This document shows positions 6,538-14,211 of a stretch of DNA of 31,235 bases, one piece after another; position 1 is the first letter of the stretch, and each line of letters opens with the position of its first letter. The notes beneath the pieces are model-generated. The model had not been told where the DNA came from. It searched no databases and worked only from the letters and a program-made list of their open reading frames with translations. A program made the position numbers and the translations under genes. The DNA is from an uncultured Pseudoflavonifractor sp. (lineage in GTDB: Bacteria; Bacillota; Clostridia; Oscillospirales; Oscillospiraceae): NCBI GenBank assembly GCA_904419835.1, contig CAJFTA010000026.1, positions 1 to 31,235 on the forward strand, in the 5' to 3' direction.

Positions 6538-8502
6538 ATGAAGCACAGAAGATTCATTTCCATGCTGGCGGTCGGCGCGCTCTGCCTCTCCCTGCTGCCT
6601 ACGGTGGCCTTCGCTGCTGAGAGCATGGACAACTTTAAGACTGAGCGGGAGTATCCGGCGGGCCAGTTTACCGACGTGGCGGCCAACAGCTGGTATGCCG
6701 GAAGCGTGGAGAACGCCTATGAGCTGGGCCTGGTGGAGGGCACCAGCAAGACCACCTTCTCTCCCAACGACCCTGTCACCATCAGCTCCACCCTGACCCT
6801 GGCCTGCCGCCTGTACAGCACCTACTACGGCGACAATACCGACTTCACCGGCGGCAACCCCTGGTACCAGCCCTATGTGGACTACGCCATTGAAAAGGGC
6901 ATCATCACCTCCGGCCAGTTCACCGACTACAACGCCAACGCCACCCGTCGGCAGTTCGCCGCCATCATGGCCAAGGCCCTGCCCGCAAGCGCCCTGAAGT
7001 CCATCAACACGGTTGAGGACGGCGGCATCCCCGACGTGGCCTCCGGCAGCGCCAACTACAGCGACATTTACACCCTCTACCGGGCGGGCATCCTCACCGG
7101 CAGCGACAAGGCGGGCACCTTCCTGCCCGAGACCACCATCGACCGGGCCTCTGTCTCCGCCATCCTCACCCGCATGGCCATGCCCAGCCAGCGCCAGTCC
7201 ATCACCCTGAAGAAGTCGGATGTGGCCGCCACCGGCATTACCCTGAACCGCAACACTCTGACCCTGAAGGCCGGCGAGACCTACCAGCTCACCGCTGCCC
7301 TGACGCCTGTCAACGCCAGCACTAAGGTGGAGTGGAGTGTCAGCAACAATGTGGTGTCCGTCACGGACGACGGTAAGATCACGGCCAATCGGGGCGGCGC
7401 CTGCCTGGTAACCGCTACGGCGGGCAGCGTCAAGGCCCAGTGCTCGGTGACGGTCACCGAGGTGGAGATCACCCGGGTCCGCTTCAGCGAAAGCAGCGTG
7501 GACATGACCGAGGGCGAGAGCAGGAAGCTGAACGTCTCCCTCACCCCCTCCGACGCCAGCCCCCTCTCCCTTGACTGGAGCTCTGACGCGCCCAATGTGG
7601 CCACCGTCTCCGACGACGGCACTGTCACCGCCGTGGGCGAGGGCAGCGCGGTCATCACAGCCACGGCCCCCAGCGGCAGATCTGACAGCTGCATGGTATA
7701 TGTGACCGGAAAAGTGAACGCCGCGGTGCCCGTGGTGGGCCGGGAGTACGGCCCCTTCAACCTGACCACCTATTACAGCAGCGGCAGAGTGCAGGATACC
7801 TGGAACATTACCTCCTTTGTTGTGCAGAGCATCGAGGTCCCGTACCGGGGCAGCGATAACTATGAGCTGTCCATCAGCATCCAGGGCCGGAGCACCTACG
7901 ACAGCTGCTGGTTTGACATCTACTTCTATGACGGCAGCGGCCGCGTGGTGGGCGAGGCCACAATCATTGAGGACGTGAGCGCCAACCGGGACTTCAACAT
8001 CCTGGTGGAGACCTATGTGGAGAAGGACATCCTGGACAACGCTGTCAGCATGGAATTCTTCTCTCACGACGGCGATCCCGCCAACTCCGGCGGTTCCAGC
8101 TCCGGCGGCAACCAGGGCGGCAACACCGGCGGCGGCAATGAGGGCGGCTCCACCGAGACCCCCGACTATGATTATCCCTATGATACCTATTACGGCTTTG
8201 AGGGCATCCCCTCCTTCGACGAGTTCACCAGCAGCAGCCGCACACAGATGGACTACACCGAGGGCAAAAAGGCTGGCTATATGTACGCCTCTGCTACCAC
8301 AGCGGAGTTCGATTCGTACCGGGCGGCGCTGAAGGAATGCGGCTTCTCGGAGTCCCAGGTGGCCGGTATGTACTTCTACAGCAAGGGAACCCATGGCACC
8401 AACGACTACTGGGAGGTCCGGTGCGGCACGACGTCTTCTCCCTATGGAGAGGTGTCTGTAATGGTCTCTATCTCCCACATCAAGTCCACCAACGAGTGGT
8501 AA
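6538..8502 (+). CDS. Secreted S-layer-homology and Big_2 domain surface protein
   Basis: Protein of 654 aa. Residues 1-24 are a signal peptide (basic start, hydrophobic core, cleavage after AFA). About 36-90, 96-150 and 160-218 are three SLH-like repeats (FTDVAANSWYAGSVENAYELG marks the first), which anchor proteins to cell-wall polymers. About 232-307 and 309-393 are two bacterial Ig-like Big_2 domains with the typical VSVTDDGKITA and ATVSDDGTVTAVGEG strands. A beta-rich region follows, then a Gly/Ser linker (about 515-541), then a 110-residue C-terminal domain I do not recognise. AGGAGG precedes the start by 9 nt. It is likely a structural or adhesive cell-surface protein. Its position after the XRE gene suggests shared control with the outward-facing beta-helix proteins. 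Confidence 0.9.
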   Translation: MKHRRFISMLAVGALCLSLLPTVAFAAESMDNFKTEREYPAGQFTDVAANSWYAGSVENAYELGLVEGTSKTTFSPNDPVTISSTLTLACRLYSTYYGDNTDFTGGNPWYQPYVDYAIEKGIITSGQFTDYNANATRRQFAAIMAKALPASALKSINTVEDGGIPDVASGSANYSDIYTLYRAGILTGSDKAGTFLPETTIDRASVSAILTRMAMPSQRQSITLKKSDVAATGITLNRNTLTLKAGETYQLTAALTPVNASTKVEWSVSNNVVSVTDDGKITANRGGACLVTATAGSVKAQCSVTVTEVEITRVRFSESSVDMTEGESRKLNVSLTPSDASPLSLDWSSDAPNVATVSDDGTVTAVGEGSAVITATAPSGRSDSCMVYVTGKVNAAVPVVGREYGPFNLTTYYSSGRVQDTWNITSFVVQSIEVPYRGSDNYELSISIQGRSTYDSCWFDIYFYDGSGRVVGEATIIEDVSANRDFNILVETYVEKDILDNAVSMEFFSHDGDPANSGGSSSGGNQGGNTGGGNEGGSTETPDYDYPYDTYYGFEGIPSFDEFTSSSRTQMDYTEGKKAGYMYASATTAEFDSYRAALKECGFSESQVAGMYFYSKGTHGTNDYWEVRCGTTSSPYGEVSVMVSISHIKSTNEW

Positions 8503-8514
8503 ACAGCCTAACAG

Positions 8515-8542
8515 TGTGCCCCCGCCGGCCGGCGGGGGCACA
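8515..8542 (+). terminator. GC hairpin after the SLH gene
   Basis: A perfect 12-bp stem, 8515-8526 with 8531-8542, follows the stop codon at 8502. The tail (GTTCTTCT) is only moderately T-rich. Confidence 0.65.
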
Positions 8543-8561
8543 GTTCTTCTATACTGCATGC

Positions 8562-8600
8562 AAAAAGCGCCGCCCGTCCCACAGGGGACGGGCGGCGCTT
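8562..8600 (-). terminator. Terminator of glutamate dehydrogenase
   Basis: A perfect 16-bp stem, 8565-8580 with 8585-8600, has a 4-nt loop. On the minus strand it is followed by a T-run (A-run 8562-8566 on the plus strand), so it ends the leftward gdhA transcript and separates it from the convergent SLH gene. Confidence 0.85.
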
Positions 8601-8625
8601 CATACTGCTTGCTTGAAAGGGGGGA

Positions 8626-9963
8626 TTACACCCAGCCCTGGGCCATCATGGCGTCGGCCACCTTGATGAAGGCGGCCACGTTGGCACCCAGGACATAGTC
8701 CTCGGGGGTCTTGCCGTACTCCTCGGCGGCGGCGGACATGTTCTTGTAGATGTCGGCCATGATGCCCTTCAGGCGGTTATCAACCTCCTCGAAGGTCCAG
8801 GACAGGCGCAGGCTGTTCTGGCTCATCTCCAGGGCGGAGACGGCCACGCCGCCGGCGTTGGCGGCCTTGCTGGGCACGAACAGGATGCCGGCCTCGGCGA
8901 AGGCGTCCATGGCCTCCAGGGTGGAGGGCATGTTGGAGCCCTCGGTGACCATCCAGCAGCCGTTGCTCAGCAGGGTCTTGGCGGCCTCCAGGTCGATCTC
9001 GTTCTGGGTGGCGCAGGGCAGGGCGATGTCGCAGGGGACGGTCCAGATGCCCTGCCAGCCCTCGTGGTACTCGGCCTGGGGATGGGTCTCCACGTACTCG
9101 CGGATGCGGCCGCGGCGGACCTCCTTAATCTCCTTGATGGCGGCCACGTCCACGCCGTTGTTGTCCACGATGTAGCCGTTGGAGTCGCACATGGCGATGA
9201 CCACGGCGCCCAGCTCGGTGGCCTTCTCGGCGGCGTAGATGGCCACGTTGCCGGAGCCGGACACGAGGACCTTCTTGCCCTCGAAGCTCTTGCCCTTGTG
9301 GGACAGGACCTCGTTGGCCAGGTACACCACGCCGTAGCCGGTGGCCTGGGTGCGGGCCAGGGAGCCGCCGTAGCTCAGGCCCTTGCCGGTGAGCACGCCG
9401 CAGTACTGGCCGGTGATGCGCTTGTACTGGCCGTACAGGTAGCCGATCTCGCGGCCGCCCACGCCGATGTCGCCGGCGGGCACGTCGCAGTCGGGGCCGA
9501 TGTGGCGGTAGAGCTCGGTCATAAAGCTCTGGCAGAAGCGCATGACCTCGTCGTCGCTCTTGCCCTTGGGGTCGAAGTCGCTGCCGCCCTTGCCGCCGCC
9601 GATGGGCAGGCCGGTGAGGGAGTTCTTAAAAATCTGCTCAAAGCCCAGGAACTTCATGACGCTCTGATTGACCGTGGGATGGAAGCGCAGGCCGCCCTTG
9701 TAGGGGCCGATGGCGCTGTTGAACTGGACGCGGAAGCCGCGGTTGATCTGGTACTCGCCCTTGTCGTCAATCCAGGGCACACGGAAGGTGATGATCCGCT
9801 CGGGCTCGACCATCCGCTCCAGAATTTTGGCCTTCTGATACTCGGGGCGGCGCTCCACAATGGGGCGCAGGGAGTTGAGCACCTCAGTGGCGGTCTGCAG
9901 GAACTCCGGCTCGTGGGGGTTCTTCGCCTTGACGTCGGCCAGTACCTGACTCACATAATCCAT
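8626..9963 (-). CDS. gdhA: Glutamate dehydrogenase
   Basis: Protein of 445 aa, the normal length of the hexameric bacterial enzyme. It catalyses the reversible amination of 2-oxoglutarate to glutamate in the cytosol. Visible family marks are the substrate-binding GPYKGGLRFHP, the catalytic-lysine stretch GLPIGGGKGGSDFDPKGKS near residues 118-136, and the Rossmann motif VSGSGNVAIYAAEKA. Coenzyme preference (NAD or NADP) cannot be read safely. CAGGAGG is 7 nt before the start. It is transcribed alone from its own promoter and ends at a strong terminator. Next to a pathway that releases ammonia at the enamidase step, it may help assimilate or exchange nitrogen, but it is a common housekeeping gene and the adjacency could be chance. 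Confidence 0.95.
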   Translation of the reverse strand: MDYVSQVLADVKAKNPHEPEFLQTATEVLNSLRPIVERRPEYQKAKILERMVEPERIITFRVPWIDDKGEYQINRGFRVQFNSAIGPYKGGLRFHPTVNQSVMKFLGFEQIFKNSLTGLPIGGGKGGSDFDPKGKSDDEVMRFCQSFMTELYRHIGPDCDVPAGDIGVGGREIGYLYGQYKRITGQYCGVLTGKGLSYGGSLARTQATGYGVVYLANEVLSHKGKSFEGKKVLVSGSGNVAIYAAEKATELGAVVIAMCDSNGYIVDNNGVDVAAIKEIKEVRRGRIREYVETHPQAEYHEGWQGIWTVPCDIALPCATQNEIDLEAAKTLLSNGCWMVTEGSNMPSTLEAMDAFAEAGILFVPSKAANAGGVAVSALEMSQNSLRLSWTFEEVDNRLKGIMADIYKNMSAAAEEYGKTPEDYVLGANVAAFIKVADAMMAQGWV

Positions 9964-10101
9964 GATGTTTACCTCCTGATCTGTAGAGCGGCTTCCTTAA
10001 AATATATATGGAGCCGCGTCTGAGATATATCTGCGGTTGCCCGGGGCGCCCTCCGCCGCCGGGGAAAAGGACGGCGCTGCCCTGCGCACTACATTGGTAC
10101 A

Positions 10102-10132
10102 AGTATACTGTCTTACCCCCGGTATCTGTCAA
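10102..10132 (-). promoter_or_regulatory. gdhA promoter
   Basis: On the minus strand a perfect TTGACA (10127-10132) is followed by TATACT (10102-10107). The spacer is 19 nt, longer than ideal. It implies a leader of about 130 nt before gdhA. Confidence 0.55.
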
Positions 10133-10242
10133 TAGTTTTTTGCAGGATTTTTTAAAAAACTTGCGCAAAAGACCATTCCGCCGGTGGGAATCCGTCTGTG
10201 AGGGAGAAAACAGGCAAGTTTTGTCCTTCTGGACTGCACTTC

Positions 10243-11127
10243 TCAAAACAAATTGATGAATGCGTTGATCTCGGAAAAGAGCTTTTTGTTTTGATTCCAG
10301 ATGAGGCAGACCCGGGGGCTGAAGTTCAGATCCTCCAGGTGGCGGATAACCAGCGATGTATCCGTATTGATGACAGCGGAGGTGTAGGGCGCGATGGCGA
10401 TGCCGATGCCGGCCTGGGCCCAGCTCAGTGAGGACTGAATGCCGTCGTTCTCGCATATGATATGGGGCGTAAAGCCGTGCTTCCGGCAGGCGGTGACCAG
10501 CATCTCGCGGTAGCGGCGGTGGGTCACCAGCGGTTTCCCCTGGAGATCCTCCAGAGGAATCGCGTCTTTTCCGCTGCCTTCAAAAAAATAGGGCTTGGCC
10601 AGCGCCACAAAGTGGTCCGCTTCTCCGGGCGGGAGGAGCGTGTTGCGGATGGGCACCACGTGGAAGGACGTCACATTGAACGGCTCGCGGACAAAGCCGA
10701 TATCCGCCTCGTTCTCCCGCAGCGCGGCCAGGACGGATTCGGTGCGCCCCTCCACCACCTGAAAGTTTACATAGGGGTACGCGCTGCAGAAGTGGGCGAT
10801 TTTTTCGGGCAGCATCTGGCTGTTGATGGAGCCGATGGTGGCGATTCGTATAATCATATGCCGTTCCTGGGAAATAAGCTGAATATCTCTGGATGTCTCT
10901 TCCAGCAGGGCCAGAATGGCCTGGGCGCGCTCCCGCAGAAGGGTGCCCGCCGGCGTAATCTCGAGATGGCGCTTGTCACGGATAAAAAGAGGAGAACCCA
11001 GCTCCTCCTCCAGCAGCTTGAGCTGGAGGCTGACGGGCGGCTGTGATACATTTAAGCTCTGAGCCGCCCGGGTTACGCTGCCCATCTTAGCGATTTCAAG
11101 GAAATATTCCAGCTGTTTTAGTGTCAT
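10243..11127 (-). CDS. LysR-family transcriptional regulator
   Basis: Protein of 294 aa with the standard LysR layout. The N-terminal winged helix-turn-helix spans residues 1-60 (MTLKQLEYFLEIAKMGSVTR and NVSQPPVSLQLKLLEEELG), followed by a linker helix. The periplasmic-binding-protein-like effector domain runs from about residue 90 to the end (IRIATIGSINSQMLPEKI, later AGIGIAIAPY). It is divergent from the transporter that precedes the nicotinate genes. LysR proteins typically control the divergent neighbour in response to a small molecule from its pathway, so nicotinate or 6-hydroxynicotinate is the likely effector (inference). GdhA, 280 nt downstream on the same strand, has its own promoter. 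Confidence 0.93.
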   Translation of the reverse strand: MTLKQLEYFLEIAKMGSVTRAAQSLNVSQPPVSLQLKLLEEELGSPLFIRDKRHLEITPAGTLLRERAQAILALLEETSRDIQLISQERHMIIRIATIGSINSQMLPEKIAHFCSAYPYVNFQVVEGRTESVLAALRENEADIGFVREPFNVTSFHVVPIRNTLLPPGEADHFVALAKPYFFEGSGKDAIPLEDLQGKPLVTHRRYREMLVTACRKHGFTPHIICENDGIQSSLSWAQAGIGIAIAPYTSAVINTDTSLVIRHLEDLNFSPRVCLIWNQNKKLFSEINAFINLF

Positions 11128-11219
11128 TGCACAAATCTACCCCTTGATGTTCTGTCTAATTAAACAATAATCATATATAAAAAATATATAAGACGAGGCT
11201 TTTAGAAGGATAAAAGTAT

Positions 11220-11248
11220 TTGTCATGGCATAGGGAGAATGTTATAAT
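11220..11248 (+). promoter_or_regulatory. Promoter of the transporter
   Basis: TTGTCA (11220-11225) and a perfect TATAAT (11243-11248) are separated by 17 nt. The predicted start near 11255 leaves a leader of about 340 nt before the transporter ATG, unusually long. An AT-rich near-palindrome (TATATA repeated around an A-run, about 11173-11190) lies upstream and could be part of the LysR site. Confidence 0.65.
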
Positions 11249-11254
11249 ATAGGC

Positions 11255-11597
11255 AATAAAGCGGATAGAGTTTTCGTTAAAAATGCCCTGCAAATTTCGC
11301 TGCCCTAATATTTGAGGAAAGCGAAAGTTGGACATTAGAGGAAAATGACAGAGAATTTTGCCATATCAAACTATATTATAAATATATAAAAGAGAAAAAT
11401 CAAGAATTACAGAGGGAAAATCCCCAAAATGATACCGGCAGCCCATTCGCTGCGGCAGCTCCTTCTGGTTGCGAAACGTATTCCCCAAATACGTTTTTCA
11501 ATAACAGCCGGCGACAGGGGCGGATACGGTGCGCACCGTGCCGCCCCACCCTCAGGCACCCCTATCTACCGAACATGATATGAGAGGGAGGAAAAGT
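11255..11597 (+). promoter_or_regulatory. Long structured leader of the transporter
   Basis: The roughly 470-nt gap between lysR and the transporter holds no gene over 60 codons. Downstream of the promoter it folds into several hairpins. A 5-bp stem is at 11438-11442/11449-11453. A perfect 9-bp stem, 11474-11482/11488-11496, runs straight into T residues (11494-11498) like a weak intrinsic terminator. A GC stem, 11517-11523/11541-11547, encloses the palindrome at 11526-11539. A small ORF overlaps these hairpins. The arrangement would suit transcription attenuation, but I recognise no known riboswitch class. Confidence 0.4.
11429..11578 (+). CDS. Possible small leader ORF (49 aa) upstream of the transporter
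   Basis: ATG 11429 opens a 49-codon frame ending at TGA 11576-11578, 19 nt before the transporter ATG. GAGGG lies 12 nt before the start, which is long. The peptide begins MIPAAHSLRQLLLVAKRIPQ and has no recognisable domain. Its coding region spans all three leader hairpins, so translation would alter their folding. It may be a chance frame, since the codon pattern is not persuasive. Confidence 0.25.
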   Translation: MIPAAHSLRQLLLVAKRIPQIRFSITAGDRGGYGAHRAAPPSGTPIYRT

Positions 11598-12707
11598 ATG
11601 ACCGAGCAGAAAAATACGCAAGAACTGACTGGCATCAAGAAGTACTTTAAAGAACAGAACATCGAAATCTCCTGGAACCGCATCGGCATCCAGGCTCTGG
11701 GCGGCATGGCCCACGGCCTGTTTGCCTCGCTCCTCATTGGCACTATCATCAACACCGTTGGTACCTTTATCCCGGGTGTGGTCGGCGAGTTCCTGATGAG
11801 CATCTCCGGGCAGACCTCCGCCGTACAGGGCGCGGCCATGGCTCTGGCCATCGGCTATGCCGTCAAGTGCGATCCCTACGTCCTCTATTCCCTGGCCACA
11901 GTTGGCTACGCTACCAACGCTCTGGGCGGCGCTGGCGGTCCTCTGGCCGTGTACTTCGTCACCCTGATTGCCATCTTCTTCGGCAAACTGGTCTCCAAGC
12001 GCACTCCTGTCGACCTGATCGTCACTCCGGCCGTCACCATCATTATCGGCGTCCTGGTGGCGCAGTTCCTGGCCCCGCCCATCGGCGCGTTCGCCTCCTG
12101 GCTGGGCACCATCATCATGTGGGCCACCGAGCAGCAGCCCTTCTTCATGGGCATCCTGGTGTCCGTGATCGTGGGTATCGTCCTGACCCTCCCCATCAGC
12201 TCCGCCGCCGTCTGCGCGGCTCTGAGCCTGACGGGTCTGGCCGGCGGCGCCGCTGTGGCTGGCTGCTGCGCCCAGATGGTGGGCTTTGCCGTGTGTACTT
12301 ATCGTGAGAACAAGATGAACGGTCTGGTTTCCATCGGCCTGGGCACCTCCATGCTGCTGGTTCCCAACCTGATGAGCAAGCCGATTCTGTGGCTGCCGCC
12401 CACGCTGGCCGCCGCTGTGACCGGTCCCATCGCCACCTGCATTTTCAATCTGCAGATGAACGGATCTCCCATCTCCTCCGGCATGGGCACCAGCGGTCTG
12501 GTGGGCCCCATCGGCGTTGTTACCGGTTGGTTCACTCCCTCTGAGGCGGCCCTGAACGCCGGCGCTTCCGCCATTGCTCCTGGCGCGATGGACTGGATTG
12601 GCCTGGTTCTGATTTGCTTCGTGCTTCCCGCCGCGCTGGCGCTGCTCTTCTCTGAGATTATGCGCAAGCAGGGCTGGATCAAGGAAGGCGACTATAAGCT
12701 GGTCTGA
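11598..12707 (+). CDS. PTS EIIC-like (PTS_EIIC_2) membrane transporter, probable nicotinate permease
   Basis: Protein of 369 aa, nearly all hydrophobic, with about ten membrane segments. It resembles the PTS_EIIC_2 family (Pfam PF13303): the N-terminal SWNRIGIQALGGMAHGLFAS and the C-terminal loop NGSPISSGMGTSGLVGPIG are the features I rely on. No EIIA, EIIB or sugar-metabolism gene is near, so classic sugar phosphorylation is unlikely. The frame extends to 11529, but GGGAGGA sits just before ATG 11598. It lies between a divergent LysR gene and the enamidase gene, which makes uptake of nicotinate or a related pyridine the best guess. The family assignment is firm; the substrate is inferred from context only. 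Confidence 0.87.
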   Translation: MTEQKNTQELTGIKKYFKEQNIEISWNRIGIQALGGMAHGLFASLLIGTIINTVGTFIPGVVGEFLMSISGQTSAVQGAAMALAIGYAVKCDPYVLYSLATVGYATNALGGAGGPLAVYFVTLIAIFFGKLVSKRTPVDLIVTPAVTIIIGVLVAQFLAPPIGAFASWLGTIIMWATEQQPFFMGILVSVIVGIVLTLPISSAAVCAALSLTGLAGGAAVAGCCAQMVGFAVCTYRENKMNGLVSIGLGTSMLLVPNLMSKPILWLPPTLAAAVTGPIATCIFNLQMNGSPISSGMGTSGLVGPIGVVTGWFTPSEAALNAGASAIAPGAMDWIGLVLICFVLPAALALLFSEIMRKQGWIKEGDYKLV

Positions 12708-12744
12708 TTCAGGCGTGTCCCGGACGGCTACATATTGTTAACCG

Positions 12745-12802
12745 CAGCCGGGGCGCCCATTCAGGCGGGTGCCCCGGCTGATATATTCAGGGTTTTTCCC
12801 TG
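12745..12802 (+). terminator. Hairpins after the transporter gene
   Basis: A 10-bp GC stem, 12745-12754/12771-12780, with further pairing inside its loop, is followed by an A/T-rich tail. A second small hairpin, 12788-12792/12798-12802, has an all-T loop. This could terminate or attenuate the transporter transcript before ena. Confidence 0.5.
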
Positions 12803-12939
12803 CACTTCAGGCGATATCTGAGTCCTGCCGGCGGGATTTCACCGGAAGGACCGGTAGAGCAAATATTTTCCCAAGCGCGTCATGAAAAATGGTAAAACGC
12901 CGATTCAGCACCGGCTAAAAGATGAAAGGAGTTTTCACA

Positions 12940-14127
12940 ATGAGCATGACAGTCATTAAGAACATCGGCACCATCCTCAGCGGTGACATCAACAAGCCTG
13001 TCCTTGAGGGTGATACCATCCTGATTGCCGACGGCAAGATCAAGGCTATCGGCGGCGACGCCCTGGCTGCTATCTCCACTGCTGAGATCGCTGCCGAGGT
13101 GGAGCAGGGCACTGTCATCGACGCCGCCGGCGCCACTGTCGCCCCCGGCCTGTTCGACACGCACGTCCACACCAGCCTGGGCGATTATGCTCACCGCCAG
13201 TTCGCCAGCAACTTCATTGAGGGCGAGCTCCACGGCGGCGTGACCACCATCATCTCCGCCGGTGAGTGCCACACCCCCGGCCGTCCCAAGGATCCCGCCG
13301 GCACCAAGGCTCTGGCCATTCTGGCCCACAAGTCCTTCGACGCTCTGAAGCCCGGCGGCGTGAAGGTCCACGGCGGCAGCGTCATCCTGGAGAAGGGCCT
13401 CACTGAGGCGGACTTCGCCGAGATGGCCAAGGAAGGCGTCTGGACCGTCGGCGAGATCGGCCTGGGCAGCGTGAAGCAGCCCGAGGACGCCGCTCCCATG
13501 GTCGAGTGGGCCCACAAGTACGGCATGAAGGTCCAGATGCACACCGGCGGCACCTCCATCCCCGGCTCCTCCACCGTCACCGCCGCCCAGGTTATGGCCA
13601 CCAAGCCCGACGTCATCTCCCACATCAACGGCGGCCCCACCGCCATCCCCCTGCACGAGGTGGATAAGCTGATGGACGAGACCGACTTCGCCATGGAGAT
13701 TGTCCAGTGCGGCAACCCCAAGGTCACCGACTACGTCGCCCGCCGCGCCCAGGAGAAGGGCCAGCTGGGCCGCATCATCTTCGGCAACGACGCTCCCTCC
13801 GGCACCGGCATTATCCCCCTGGGCATCCTGCGCAACATCTGCCAGGTGGCTTCCATCTCCGGCATCCCCGGCGAGATCGCCGTCTGCATGGCCACCGGCA
13901 ACGCCGCCCGCGTGTATGACAAGCTGAACACCGGTATGATCGAAGTGGGCCGTGAGGCCGACCTCATCTTCCTGGACGCCCCCATGGGCTCTGTGGCCAA
14001 CACCGCCGTCGAGGCCTTCGAGTGCGGCGATATCCCCGGCCTGAGCATCATCATGGTGGACGGCGTGGTCAAGGCTGCCAAGAGCCGCAACACGCCTCCC
14101 TGCAAGCGTCCCGCCAAGGTCCTGTAA
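12940..14127 (+). CDS. ena: Enamidase (1,4,5,6-tetrahydro-6-oxonicotinate hydrolase)
   Basis: Protein of 395 aa, close to the E. barkeri enzyme, of the amidohydrolase superfamily. It hydrolyses 1,4,5,6-tetrahydro-6-oxonicotinate to 2-formylglutarate and ammonia, opening the former pyridine ring. The E. barkeri enzyme uses an Fe-Zn pair. Seen here are the metal-binding DTHVHT at the start of the barrel, a conserved GECHTPGRPKDPAG loop, QMHTGG and SHINGGPTA in the middle, and the catalytic-aspartate segment FGNDAPSGTG. The small beta domain is made from both ends. ATG 12940 follows GAAAGGAG by 8 nt; the in-frame ATG at 12922 lies before that site. It is the first enzyme gene of the cluster. Confidence 0.93.
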   Translation: MSMTVIKNIGTILSGDINKPVLEGDTILIADGKIKAIGGDALAAISTAEIAAEVEQGTVIDAAGATVAPGLFDTHVHTSLGDYAHRQFASNFIEGELHGGVTTIISAGECHTPGRPKDPAGTKALAILAHKSFDALKPGGVKVHGGSVILEKGLTEADFAEMAKEGVWTVGEIGLGSVKQPEDAAPMVEWAHKYGMKVQMHTGGTSIPGSSTVTAAQVMATKPDVISHINGGPTAIPLHEVDKLMDETDFAMEIVQCGNPKVTDYVARRAQEKGQLGRIIFGNDAPSGTGIIPLGILRNICQVASISGIPGEIAVCMATGNAARVYDKLNTGMIEVGREADLIFLDAPMGSVANTAVEAFECGDIPGLSIIMVDGVVKAAKSRNTPPCKRPAKVL

Positions 14128-14147
14128 GCGGAACAGAAATGACACAA

Positions 14148-14183
14148 GCCTGCCGCCCGGCAGAGGGTATACGGGCGGCAGGC
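14148..14183 (+). other. Intergenic hairpin between ena and hnr
   Basis: A perfect 12-bp stem, 14148-14159 with 14172-14183, with no T-run after it. It is more likely an RNA-processing or stability element than a full terminator, because the same pathway continues on both sides. Confidence 0.55.
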
Positions 14184-14211
14184 CTATGATACAGAGGAGG
14201 CTCAACAATTC

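Noticed and set aside
5848..8559. A 903-codon minus-strand frame over the XRE and SLH genes
   Set aside because: It is a shadow of the SLH gene. It crosses the divergent promoter region, lacks any domain and shows the same low-complexity composition.
11529..11597. 23-residue extension of the transporter
   Set aside because: It overlaps leader hairpins and the Shine-Dalgarno site of ATG 11598, and is hydrophilic and proline-rich, unlike the family's N-terminus.
12788..12851. Possible riboswitch before ena (stems 12788-12802 and 12822-12851)
   Set aside because: The second hairpin has an internal mismatch and a large loop. No junction or known class is recognisable, so I treat it as ordinary leader or terminator sequence.
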